64,000 nucleotides of DNA from Hyphococcus sp. (GTDB lineage: Bacteria > Pseudomonadota > Alphaproteobacteria > Caulobacterales > Parvularculaceae), in assembly GCA_028284345.1 (NCBI GenBank), contig JANQRY010000006.1:434001-498000 (forward strand). Reading direction: 5' to 3'. Both the position numbers and the translations under genes were made by a program. A model generated the notes under the pieces. It was given only the letters and a program-made list of their open reading frames with translations, had not been told where the DNA came from and searched no databases. Of this stretch, positions 33,222 to 40,596 are shown piece after piece. Position 1 is the stretch's first letter, and each line of letters opens with the position of its first letter.

Positions 33222-34001
33222 TTAGACCGGCACCCGCACGGAGAGCCCGCCGTCAACGACAATCGTCTGACCGGTGATGTAGCTTGCTTCATCCGACGCC
33301 AGGAAGAGCATGGCGTTGGCAATATCCTCCGGTTTTCCGAGGCGTCCAAGCGGCGTCCCGTCGGCCGCCGCTTTTTGCTGTTCGGGGCTCGCGGCCTGTT
33401 TAAAGGCGTCCGTGAGGATCGCGCCGGGCTCCACGCCATTCACCGTAATGCCGTCGGGGGCGTACTCCACCGCGGCGCCCATGATGAAGCCGTTAAGCCC
33501 CGCCTTGGAGGCGCCATAGTGAACCATGGTCGGCGCGGAAAATCGCGCGCCGCTCAGCGACGACGTGAACAAAAGACGCGGCGACGGCGCTTTTCGCAGC
33601 ATCGGCGCCGCAGCCTTGGTTAGCCAGAACGCCGCCTTGAGGTTGACGTTGAGCGTGCTTTCGAGGTCCTCGTCGCTGATTTCGTCGACCGTGACGAAGG
33701 GGAACACCCCGGCGTTATGCACGACAATGTCGATGCGCCCGAACGCAGCGGCCACGCCCTCGACCAACGAGACGGCCGCGTCGCGCTCGGAAAGATCTAC
33801 GGCGACCAGCGTGGCGCGGCCGCCCTCCTCTTCAATGAGCCTTACAGTCTTCTCGCCCGGCGCAGCGGTGCGCGTGGCGACGACGACCTGCGCGCCGGCG
33901 CGCGCGAACGCCCGCGCGATTTCACGGCCGATGCCGCGCCCGGCGCCGGTAACGATGGCGACCCGATCTTGCAGCCGAAACGGGACGATGGCTTCTGTCA
34001 T
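33222..34001 (-). CDS. SDR-family oxidoreductase (FabG-like), copy 2
   Basis: 259-residue classical SDR, close paralogue of 12651-13427. The motif TGAGRGIGREIARAFARAGA, VHNAGVFPFVTVDEISDEDL, the catalytic Ser in LLFTSSLSGARF and the Tyr/Lys in HYGASKAG are all present. I start at the ATG at 34001 (MTEAIVPFRLQDR), which matches the N-terminus of the paralogue; the open frame upstream of it carries no family likeness. It is followed by the uncharacterised 32242 gene and divergent from the glyoxalase-like gene, sharing the box at 34125. Likely an alcohol dehydrogenase for a pathway intermediate, perhaps with different stereospecificity from copy 1 (inference). Confidence 0.9.
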   Translation of the reverse strand: MTEAIVPFRLQDRVAIVTGAGRGIGREIARAFARAGAQVVVATRTAAPGEKTVRLIEEEGGRATLVAVDLSERDAAVSLVEGVAAAFGRIDIVVHNAGVFPFVTVDEISDEDLESTLNVNLKAAFWLTKAAAPMLRKAPSPRLLFTSSLSGARFSAPTMVHYGASKAGLNGFIMGAAVEYAPDGITVNGVEPGAILTDAFKQAASPEQQKAAADGTPLGRLGKPEDIANAMLFLASDEASYITGQTIVVDGGLSVRVPV

Positions 34002-34124
34002 GTACCTAAACCCCAATCTTAAATGCTCATTTTTCGCGGCGGTCTTGTGTTTTTGAGCCCTTTGGAAACAGCGAAAGGCCCGGTTTTGCGCGCCCAACAT
34101 ACACAATACCAACAAAAATCGAAA

Positions 34125-34139
34125 AGGTATATGATATCT
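34125..34139. promoter_or_regulatory. Class 1 operator box, SDR/glyoxalase divergent region
   Basis: AGGTATA-T-GATATCT. TTGACC starts one base after it on the plus strand, an excellent -35, with TTACGG about 17 bases on. The right half-site is perfect and the left is degenerate. It can serve the rightward glyoxalase-GST operon and perhaps the leftward SDR operon. Confidence 0.68.
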
Positions 34140-34249
34140 CTTGACCGTCGGGGATAGCCCCGGTTACGGAAAAGGCCCTTACGGGTCGCCGGCGCGACCC
34201 TTCAGGCCCGTCGCCAACTTGCTCGAATGTTCAGGAGGACTTGTACGAA

Positions 34250-34681
34250 ATGGCTGCTACGAAATTTTGGCACTCGATGTTGCGGATCTCCAATCCGGAG
34301 GAGACGATCAAGTTTTTCGAGCTTCTCGGCCTCAAGCAAGTCGAGCGATATGACAGCGAGGAGAACAGGTTCTCGCTTTATTTTATGGCGGTGCCCGGAA
34401 ACGAAGAAGCGGCGCAGATTGAACTCACCCACAACTGGGACGAAGCCGGTTACGATACCGGACGCAATTTCGGCCATCTGTGTTTTTTCGTCGATGACAT
34501 CTATGAGACATGCCAAAAGCTGTCGGACGCTGGCGTCACGATTAATCGGCCGCCTCGCGACGGTCATATGGCGTTCGTCAAAACGCCAGACAATATTTCG
34601 ATCGAGCTGATACAAGCCGACCGGGGAAAGCTCCCCCCGAAAGAGCCGTGGCAGTCCATGGAAAACATCGGCACGTGGTAA
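34250..34681 (+). CDS. Glyoxalase-I-like (lactoylglutathione lyase) VOC protein
   Basis: 143-residue single-module vicinal-oxygen-chelate protein closely resembling glyoxalase I, which isomerises the glutathione hemithioacetal of methylglyoxal to lactoylglutathione. All four metal ligands are visible: His8 in FWHSMLRIS, Glu in QIELTHNW, His in GRNFGHLCFFVDD and Glu in ISIELIQAD. AGGAGG lies 11 bases before the ATG at 34250. It is followed by a Nu-class GST gene on the same strand (118-base gap). Embedded in a glutathione-dependent catabolic regulon, it may process a pathway-specific glutathione hemithioacetal rather than methylglyoxal; this is inference. Confidence 0.9.
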   Translation: MAATKFWHSMLRISNPEETIKFFELLGLKQVERYDSEENRFSLYFMAVPGNEEAAQIELTHNWDEAGYDTGRNFGHLCFFVDDIYETCQKLSDAGVTINRPPRDGHMAFVKTPDNISIELIQADRGKLPPKEPWQSMENIGTW

Positions 34682-34799
34682 GCGCTGAAGCGTTCGGCGT
34701 CCCACTACGTGATTACCGCCCCCGCCGCCGTTGAGGCCGCGTTGGCGATCACTCCATTCAGCGCGCCGCGGCGACGCCCAAGCCGACCAGGAGAAAGCA

Positions 34800-35525
34800 A
34801 TGATTGATGTTCACTACTGGCCGACGCACAACGGCAAGAAGGTGACGATCCTGCTTGAGGAACTCGAAATTCCTTATCAAATTGTCCCGGTCAACCTCGG
34901 CCGGGGCGACCAGTTCTCCGACGACTTCTTCGCCATAAGCCCCAATAATCGCATGCCCGCGATCGTTGACAACGCCCCCAAAGGCGGCGGCCCGGCGATC
35001 AGCGTCTTTGAGTCGGGCGCCATCCTTTTTTACCTCGCGGAAAAAGAAGGCCGCTTCTGGCCGCAGGACGACATACGCGCTCGCTATGAAGTCATCCAAT
35101 GGGTGGTCTGGCAGATGGCAAACCAGGGCCCGAAGTTTGGCGAGCAAAGCCATTTCTCGCTGTTGCCGGAAAATAGGGGAGATCAGAGCTACGCCATACG
35201 GCGTTTCGACGACGAGACCCATCGTTTATATGGCGTACTGAACAATCGCCTTTACAACAACCGCTATATTGCCGGCGACGAATACACAATCGCCGATATC
35301 GCGGCCTATCCCTGGACTATGGTCTGGGAACGACAGGGTATCGATCTCGACGAGTTCCGCTACGTCAAACGATGGTTCGAGGAAGTGTCGGCCCGTCCCG
35401 GCGTAGAGCGCGGGATTGCGGTGTCTGTAGGGCCTGTCGAAGACCCATACAGCCTGCCGCCCGAGGAACAGGAACGGATCCGAAAAATCCTGTTCAACCA
35501 GCGCGCCCGGCCGGCGCCTGAGTGA
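34800..35525 (+). CDS. Nu-class glutathione S-transferase (YfcG/YghU type)
   Basis: 241-residue GST of the Nu class. The N-terminus WPTHNGKKVTILLEELEIPY, the cis-Pro motif SPNNRMPAIVDNAP, the SNAIL-like FESGAILFYLAEKEGRFWP and the helical domain with IADIAAYPW correspond closely to E. coli YfcG, which binds two glutathione molecules and acts on disulfides. In Novosphingobium a Nu-class GST is the glutathione lyase that releases the ketone from the glutathione adduct after LigE/LigF ether cleavage. The co-occurrence here with two LigE-like GSTs makes that role attractive (inference). The ATG at 34800 is preceded by AGGAGAAAG. It is convergent with the SDR at 35550. Confidence 0.92.
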   Translation: MIDVHYWPTHNGKKVTILLEELEIPYQIVPVNLGRGDQFSDDFFAISPNNRMPAIVDNAPKGGGPAISVFESGAILFYLAEKEGRFWPQDDIRARYEVIQWVVWQMANQGPKFGEQSHFSLLPENRGDQSYAIRRFDDETHRLYGVLNNRLYNNRYIAGDEYTIADIAAYPWTMVWERQGIDLDEFRYVKRWFEEVSARPGVERGIAVSVGPVEDPYSLPPEEQERIRKILFNQRARPAPE

Positions 35526-35549
35526 CGCAGCCGCGCGATTTCTGAATGC

Positions 35550-36308
35550 TCACCAGGCGCGCACGCCGCCGTCGACGGCTATGTCTGCGCCGGTGATGTA
35601 GGACGCGTCGTCGCTGGCGAGAAACGCGACGGCGCTCGCCACCTCCTCCGGTTGTCCCATTCTGTTCATCATGACCCGCCCAAGCTGCTTGGCGCACCAC
35701 TCCGGGTCGTCCAGGATAAAGCGGGTCTGGTTGGTTTCAATCGTGCCGGGGGAAACGGTGTTGGCGCGTATGTTGTGACGGCGCCCTTCCATGGCGAGCT
35801 GACGCGTCATCGCTAAGACGCCCCCCTTGGCGGCCGTGTGCGCCAGGGCCGGGAGCGGGTCAATGCCGGCCCAGGCGGAAAGTGACGCGGTATTCACGAT
35901 GGACCCGCCGCGCTTTTTCAATTCCGGCCATGCCGCGCGCGTCAGCAGGAAGACAAGATCGAGCTCTTCATTGATGGTCTTGCGCCAGACGTCATCGGCC
36001 ATGTCGTCGATCCAGGCGAAATACGCCATGGCGCCGTTGTTAAACAAGACATCAACGCCGCCGAACCGCTCGACAGCCGCCGCCACCACTTTGTCGCATT
36101 CCTCCTTGCTCGTGAGGTCCGACGGGTGGACGGAAATCATCGATCCGCCCGCTTCCTGAACAAGCTGAACCGTTTCTTCCGCGCTTTCCGCGTTGATGTC
36201 GCAACCGACGAGATTAGCCCCTTCGCTTGCAAAACGAAGGCAGGTTGCGCGTCCGATGCCGCCGCCGGAGCCAGTGACGATACAGCTGCGGCCTTCCAAA
36301 CGGCGCAT
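35550..36308 (-). CDS. SDR-family protein with altered catalytic tyrosine
   Basis: 252-residue SDR fold. The cofactor motif TGSGGGIGRATCLRFASEGA and the Ser of VNTASLSAW are present, but the usual Tyr-x-x-x-Lys is replaced by His in PALAHTAAKGGVLAMTRQL, so the standard proton donor is missing. I recall relatives with HxxxK in this position, so it may be a true subfamily rather than a dead enzyme. The NNGA motif replaces NNAG. I take the ATG at 36308 as the start; the three bases just upstream form an in-frame TTG alternative, right after the stop of the NTF2-like gene. It ends an operon DUF1857-like - NTF2-like - SDR preceded by two class 2 boxes. Confidence 0.82.
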   Translation of the reverse strand: MRRLEGRSCIVTGSGGGIGRATCLRFASEGANLVGCDINAESAEETVQLVQEAGGSMISVHPSDLTSKEECDKVVAAAVERFGGVDVLFNNGAMAYFAWIDDMADDVWRKTINEELDLVFLLTRAAWPELKKRGGSIVNTASLSAWAGIDPLPALAHTAAKGGVLAMTRQLAMEGRRHNIRANTVSPGTIETNQTRFILDDPEWCAKQLGRVMMNRMGQPEEVASAVAFLASDDASYITGADIAVDGGVRAW

Positions 36309-36311
36309 CAA

Positions 36312-36695
36312 TCAGGCGCCTTCGGCATAGAGCGGCGCGATGTCGATATAAATCCAAAGCCTGTCAAGAAGACCTTCGTTGTTGCGCCGAAGATAACTCG
36401 ACACCGGCAACGGCACGTCTTTACCGTCATGGGTTGTGTAGGTGACCGTTCCTTGCTGACACGCCGCCGCGCCGTCGAGAAACAGATTATCCCGTTGGTG
36501 CTTCATCCCCGCGATCGAGTTGTAAAACTCGGACATGACGCTAACCGCCGTATCTTTATTGTCGATCGGCGGATTATTTGCGAACCGAAGGTCAATATCG
36601 TTGGCGAACCACGCCGACAGCTTCTTGATGTCGACCGTGTCTGCATCGCGATAAAAATCATTGACCCATTCAGCCCCACCGGTTTCCTCTGCCAT
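36312..36695 (-). CDS. NTF2-like/SnoaL-like small protein
   Basis: 127-residue protein of the NTF2-like fold: EWVNDFYRDADTVDIKKLSAWF, then FANNPPIDNKDTAVSVMSEF and a C-terminal LDRLWIYIDIAPLY, as in SnoaL-like and ketosteroid-isomerase-like families. Such proteins are either small isomerases/hydratases or ligand binders; no diagnostic catalytic Asp/His pair can be asserted. I prefer the ATG at 36695 over one at 36716 because the latter leaves no room for a ribosome-binding site. It lies between an AtaL-like protein and an SDR in one transcript, a grouping that suggests action on a common cyclic or aromatic intermediate. Confidence 0.75.
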   Translation of the reverse strand: MAEETGGAEWVNDFYRDADTVDIKKLSAWFANDIDLRFANNPPIDNKDTAVSVMSEFYNSIAGMKHQRDNLFLDGAAACQQGTVTYTTHDGKDVPLPVSSYLRRNNEGLLDRLWIYIDIAPLYAEGA

Positions 36696-36737
36696 ATCTG
36701 CTTTTCCCGTTTTCATCCCGCTGCTTGTCGCAGCCCG

Positions 36738-37193
36738 TCAAAGCTCGCCCGCCAGTTTCATTTCACGCACGCGCGAAAGCGTCGATGTAACGGCGTTGAT
36801 ATAGGCGTCGCGCATGCCTTCGCCCTTGTCGCGTTCTTCATCCGAACCCGGCTCAACGCCCGGGAAGACCAAGCCGAAGGTAAAGGTCAGAAGCAGACCG
36901 GAATCGGACGTGCTGATCGTGTTTTCGATGAAGCCGCCGCCGCCCACGCGCTCAAAATGCACCTGCAGGGGTGGGTAAAGCGTAATTTTTTCCTGAAATA
37001 CGTCGCCGCCGAATTCGATCTCGCGAAGCAGCCACCCGTCGCCTTTTTCGAGCACGTCGCAGCGCTCCATTACCTTGACAAAAGGCAAGGCGTTTTCCGC
37101 CTTCATGGCGAGACCGCGCCAAACATCGTCGACGGACAATTCGGGTTCGACGCCCTTCGGATTAATGTCGACGGCGTGAGATAGCATGAACAT
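36738..37193 (-). CDS. AtaL/DUF1857-like SRPBCC protein
   Basis: 151-residue protein with the SRPBCC/START-like pattern: a long central helix-loop with WRGLAMKAENALPFV, then beta-rich GGDVFQEKITLYPPLQVHF and a C-terminal helix YINAVTSTLSRVREMK. It resembles the DUF1857/AtaL-like group, which binds hydrophobic ligands. No catalytic residues are identifiable. AGGAGAGG precedes the ATG at 37193. First gene of the 35550-37193 operon, with two class 2 boxes 73-103 bases upstream. A carrier or cyclase-like role on an aromatic intermediate is possible but unproven. Confidence 0.72.
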   Translation of the reverse strand: MFMLSHAVDINPKGVEPELSVDDVWRGLAMKAENALPFVKVMERCDVLEKGDGWLLREIEFGGDVFQEKITLYPPLQVHFERVGGGGFIENTISTSDSGLLLTFTFGLVFPGVEPGSDEERDKGEGMRDAYINAVTSTLSRVREMKLAGEL

Positions 37194-37265
37194 AAGACCT
37201 CTCCTGTTTTCGAACGGCCGGCCTTTCCGATCTCATTTTTCAATGGCTCGGCGCCGTGGATTTTA

Positions 37266-37279
37266 TACTGGATACACTT
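37266..37279. promoter_or_regulatory. Class 2 operator box (first of a pair)
   Basis: TACTGGATACACTT, whose reverse complement is AAGTGTATCCAGTA. Upstream of the DUF1857-like operon (start 37193, minus strand). A second box begins 17 bases on. Confidence 0.6.
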
Positions 37280-37282
37280 CAA

Positions 37283-37296
37283 TAGTGGATACAGAT
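37283..37296. promoter_or_regulatory. Class 2 operator box (second of a pair)
   Basis: TAGTGGATACAGAT, a weaker match to the same consensus, spaced 17 bases centre to centre from the first. Together they form a tandem array upstream of the DUF1857-like gene. Confidence 0.5.
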
Positions 37297-37325
37297 TGTC
37301 AACGGACACAGACTTCCCGCTCAGA

Positions 37326-38243
37326 TCATATGATGCGGGTGACGAGCTCTCCGAGCCCTTCGATCTCCATGCGCACTTCATCGCCGGCCGTCAGATATTC
37401 GGGCGGGTTTCGCCCGTTTCCGACGCCCGCCGGCGTTCCCGTGGCAATGACATCGCCCGGATAAAGGGTCATGACGGCGGACACGTGCTTTATGATCTCG
37501 GCGACGCCGAACACCATCTGACTGGTGCTTGAATCCTGCTTGACGACGCCATTGACGCTTAGCCGGATCGAAAGCTTCTGCGGATCATCGACAAACCGCG
37601 CGGGCGTAAGAAACGGCCCGAAGGGGGCGAACCCGTCAAATCCTTTATGCAACACCCAATCAACCCCGATGGGGGGGCGCTCTTCCAGCCAATCCCGCGC
37701 CGACAGATCGTTGAAGTTGGCGTAACCGGCGATGGCGGACAACGCGTCGTCTGCGGAAAGATCGCGACATTCTTTGCCGATGATGACGGCGAGCTCTGCT
37801 TCCCAATCCATCATGGACGCAATCTTTGGTTTCGATACGCTGTCCCCGGACCCGCGAAGCGTGTTATTCGCCGGCTTTATGAACGTATAAGGATAAGACG
37901 GCTTCATGGGTATCGGCATTTCGGCGATATGATCGTGATAGTTGGCGCCGACGCATATGATCTTTCCCGGCGCCGAGATCGGCGGACGGAACCCTCGCCC
38001 TTCAATGTCCAAACCGGTTTCCCGAAACTTCGGGTCAAGTTCGGAAACAGCCTCGGCAAGCCGCTTGTCCCACGCATCCCAGGCTTCAACCAGCGGCGTA
38101 AGATCATGCAACGGGGCGTTCAGCGCCTTTACTGCGTCAGCGCCGACAACAGCCGACAGCGGAAGCAATTTGCCGCCGCTTTCCACCACCACTTCATCAT
38201 CCGTATCCGTACCGACGACGGCCAACCGAAAGGCTTTACTCAT
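37326..38243 (-). CDS. Fumarylacetoacetate hydrolase (FAH) family protein
   Basis: 305-residue FAH-fold enzyme. The metal-binding region MMDWEAELAVIIGKECRD (E-x-E), the preceding GKIICVGANYHDHIAEM and the C-terminal GDVIATGTPAGVGNG are family hallmarks. Members hydrolyse fumarylacetoacetate or act as isomerases/decarboxylases of 2-hydroxyhepta-dienedioate-type meta-cleavage products; acylpyruvase and cis-trans isomerase are alternatives. The start at 38243 overlaps the tautomerase stop (ATGA), with CGAGGA upstream, so the pair is coupled. The tautomerase context strongly suggests action on a 2-oxo-enedioate intermediate of ring cleavage. Confidence 0.88.
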   Translation of the reverse strand: MSKAFRLAVVGTDTDDEVVVESGGKLLPLSAVVGADAVKALNAPLHDLTPLVEAWDAWDKRLAEAVSELDPKFRETGLDIEGRGFRPPISAPGKIICVGANYHDHIAEMPIPMKPSYPYTFIKPANNTLRGSGDSVSKPKIASMMDWEAELAVIIGKECRDLSADDALSAIAGYANFNDLSARDWLEERPPIGVDWVLHKGFDGFAPFGPFLTPARFVDDPQKLSIRLSVNGVVKQDSSTSQMVFGVAEIIKHVSAVMTLYPGDVIATGTPAGVGNGRNPPEYLTAGDEVRMEIEGLGELVTRII

Positions 38244-38443
38244 TCTGTATTTCCTCGCTCGACGGCAGCTTTGGATTTAGCGCCGACGCCCCAGTGTTCT
38301 TTGTCAACTTCTGTCAAAATGATGCGGATGGACTCTTCCTTGACGTCGAGCGCACGCATCGCGCCCTCGGCGAGTTCGCGAATTAACGATGCTTTTTGGT
38401 CGCTGGTGCGCCCCTTTAGGATTTTCACGTCGATGATGGGCAT
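38240..38443 (-). CDS. 4-oxalocrotonate tautomerase family protein
   Basis: 67-residue tautomerase that interconverts 2-hydroxymuconate and 2-oxo-3-hexenedioate. Proline directly after the initiator Met (MPIIDVKILKGRTSDQK) is the catalytic base once Met is removed, and the beta-alpha-beta length is right. The usual Arg11-equivalent is within KGRTSDQ. GCAGGA precedes the ATG at 38443. The class 2 box at 38556-38569 is 113 bases upstream. It supplies the tautomerase of the meta-cleavage branch whose dehydrogenase and decarboxylase lie in the 40597 operon. Confidence 0.88.
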   Translation of the reverse strand: MPIIDVKILKGRTSDQKASLIRELAEGAMRALDVKEESIRIILTEVDKEHWGVGAKSKAAVERGNTE

Positions 38444-38555
38444 ATCAGGTCCTGCGTCCTGCCTTCGCGGTTAGCTCAAAAGACGCCAGGCCATCCCGGC
38501 AAAGGCAATTCCGAAACGCGTCCTAATATCGATGCGTGGAAACACTCTTTCCCAA

Positions 38556-38569
38556 AAGTGTATACAGTT
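38556..38569. promoter_or_regulatory. Class 2 operator box
   Basis: AAGTGTATACAGTT, the clearest member of the class, upstream of the tautomerase-FAH operon (start 38443, minus strand) and within 25 bases of the SDR 3' end. Outer arms AAGTG and CAGTT are near-complementary around TATA. Confidence 0.62.
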
Positions 38570-38590
38570 ATGTGAAAAGGTCAAGCCGAA

Positions 38591-39358
38591 TCAGATTGAG
38601 AGATACCCGCCATCGACGGCGATCGCCGCGCCATTCACAAAAGACGCCTCGTCAGAAAGCATCCATTTTACCGCCTGACCGATTTCGTCCGGCTGCCCGA
38701 AGCGTCCCATCGAATGACGCGAGCGCAATCCGTCGAAAACGGCCGACAACTGCGGGTCGTTGCTCAAGCGTGAAATCATCGGCGTCATGGTAATGCCCGG
38801 CAGAATTGCGTTCACCCGGATGCCCTGAGGGCCGTAATCGGCGCCCGCTGAACGCGTTAATCCGATCACGCCGTGCTTGGCCGCGACATATTCGCCGGCG
38901 CCGGCAAGCCCAACCTGACCAAGAGACGACGCGGTGTTAACAATCGCGCCCCCGCCGGTTTTGAGCATCGCTTGCACTTGGTGCTTGATACATAGAAAAA
39001 CGGCGGTCAGGTCGATGCGAATCGCTAACTCCCATTCCTCAAGCGTTAGTTGATCCAGGGGTTTGTTGCGCTGCTCAACGCCTGCATTGTTGAACGCGCC
39101 GTCCAACTTTCCGTAAGTCTCGACCGCCGCGCCAACAAGGGCTTTGATTTCCGCTTCGGAACCAAGGTCCGCCTTGACGAACACCGCCTCCCCGCCCGCG
39201 TCGCGCACTGCCGCTGCGGCGGCTTCTCCCTCGCTGTCGGCAATGTCGCTCAACACCAATTTGGCGCCGGCGTTCCCAAGCACCAGCGCGGCGGCCGCGC
39301 CAATGCCGCCGCCGGCGCCGGTCACCAAAACAGACTTGCCTTCCAAAATCTTGCTCAT
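38591..39358 (-). CDS. SDR-family oxidoreductase
   Basis: 255-residue classical SDR with intact catalytic set: TGAGGGIGAAAALVLGNAGA for the cofactor, FNNAGVEQRN, Ser in VNTASSLGQVG and Tyr-Lys in GEYVAAKHGVIGLTR. The Asp after strand two (SDIAD) favours NAD. GGGAGCGAAT precedes the ATG at 39358. Divergent from GntR regulator 2 and upstream of the tautomerase operon, though the class 2 box lies between. Many ring dihydrodiol or hydroxy-intermediate dehydrogenases have this form; the substrate is not determinable. Confidence 0.9.
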   Translation of the reverse strand: MSKILEGKSVLVTGAGGGIGAAAALVLGNAGAKLVLSDIADSEGEAAAAAVRDAGGEAVFVKADLGSEAEIKALVGAAVETYGKLDGAFNNAGVEQRNKPLDQLTLEEWELAIRIDLTAVFLCIKHQVQAMLKTGGGAIVNTASSLGQVGLAGAGEYVAAKHGVIGLTRSAGADYGPQGIRVNAILPGITMTPMISRLSNDPQLSAVFDGLRSRHSMGRFGQPDEIGQAVKWMLSDEASFVNGAAIAVDGGYLSI

Positions 39359-39609
39359 GCTTTCATTCGCTCCCTGCCGAAATCAATCTCAATATCGGCC
39401 GCGCCGCCATGCGCTCTCGCGCAAAATATGCGGGCGGCACTCAAGCGCGCCATATCGCAAAGCGCCTCTTGCGCCGTACCGAGCGCAACGAGGACCAGCG
39501 CCCGACAAAAGTGGACGCACTTTGCGCCAGCACCCTACGCCCAGGCAGATACTCAGTTCAAGACTTTTGCGCTTGTATGCTAGTATTTATTGCAATATAG
39601 GGGCCGTTC

Positions 39610-40410
39610 ATGTTTTTCAGGATTGACCAATCTGCATCCAGTCTGCATTTTGCGGATATGGCTTTAGATTCCAATATTCTGGCCCCGTTGCCGCGGTCGG
39701 ACAGTCGTCGCACCGCGGTTGAGGTCTATGAGACGCTGCAGGCGTCGATCCTGAGCGGAAAGCTCAAACCCGGCGCCATTCTCTCGCAGGTTGAAGTTGC
39801 GCGTTCGCTGAACGTCAGCCGAACGCCCGTGCGCGAAGCCATGCGCATGCTCCAGGAAAGCGGGCTCCTTTCCGGCGAGCCCAATCATCGCAGCCAGGTC
39901 GTCGGCTTCGACCCGGAAGATATTGAAGCGCTCTATGTAAAACGCATTGTGCTTGAGGCGCTTGGCGTCTCGATCACGACGCAGAAAATGTCGCCGGCGC
40001 TGCTTAAAGAATTAAAGCAAGTGATCAAAGAACTGGAGAGCGACAAGGCGCACAAAGAATTCGCAGTCTGGCAAAGCCACCACCGACGCCTGCATCACTT
40101 GGTTGTATCGGAAGCAGGCGACGCAATTGTCGCAGAACTTCAAAATCTGGAACGGCGCAGCGAACGCTATCAATCGACCTACAAGGGCCAACACCTAACC
40201 GGCTGGTGGCAGCGCGGCGAGGCGGAACATCGCGCGTTAATTGACGCCATGGCGGCGAAAGACCCTTGCAAATCATCAGAGCTGGCGGCGCGTCACCTTG
40301 CCCGAACAGCATTGGAGTTGCTCGCTTCGCTGGCGCCGGAATATGACTCATCAACCTTGCGCGCGAGCCTGAAGTTCGCGATTGCCGGCGCGGCCGGGAG
40401 CAAAAAATAG
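39610..40410 (+). CDS. GntR-family (FCD) transcriptional regulator 2
   Basis: 266-residue regulator. The GntR winged helix is in LQASILSGKLKPGAILSQ, then VEVARSLNVSRTPVREAM (residues about 40-90), and the FCD effector domain follows with HRRLHHLVVSEAGD and GEAEHRALIDAMAAKD. A GGGGCC ribosome-binding sequence precedes the ATG at 39610; a later ATG at 39658 would remove the non-conserved first 16 residues. It sits among operons bearing class 2 boxes and is the natural candidate to bind them (inference). The intergenic region with the divergent SDR has no clear class 1 or class 2 box. Confidence 0.88.
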   Translation: MFFRIDQSASSLHFADMALDSNILAPLPRSDSRRTAVEVYETLQASILSGKLKPGAILSQVEVARSLNVSRTPVREAMRMLQESGLLSGEPNHRSQVVGFDPEDIEALYVKRIVLEALGVSITTQKMSPALLKELKQVIKELESDKAHKEFAVWQSHHRRLHHLVVSEAGDAIVAELQNLERRSERYQSTYKGQHLTGWWQRGEAEHRALIDAMAAKDPCKSSELAARHLARTALELLASLAPEYDSSTLRASLKFAIAGAAGSKK

Positions 40411-40534
40411 ACCTTGGGCGCTAAATCCGCGCCCGGGAAAGAAAGTAAGGCTCGCCGCTTCGGACGGTGAGCGCCCTTAAAAGGAACTATCCAGATCGAA
40501 AGCAAATGCGCGGACGGCAGACCGTAAACCCATA

Positions 40535-40552
40535 TAGGACGTATAAGTCCTA
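40535..40552. promoter_or_regulatory. 18-bp perfect palindrome upstream of the meta-cleavage operon
   Basis: TAGGAC-GTATAA-GTCCTA, 6-base perfect arms with an AT-rich centre, 45 bases before the start at 40597. It matches neither class 1 nor class 2. It may overlap a promoter -10 (TATAAG) and act as an operator for one of the local regulators. Confidence 0.55.
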
Positions 40553-40596
40553 AAAATTACTGCAAACGGATCGCGACAGCGATGCAAGGATTAAAA

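Noticed and set aside
36126-37184. 352-codon plus-strand ORF
   Set aside because: Runs opposite three coherent minus-strand genes with good starts and coupling; composition is Arg/Cys-rich and unlike any family.
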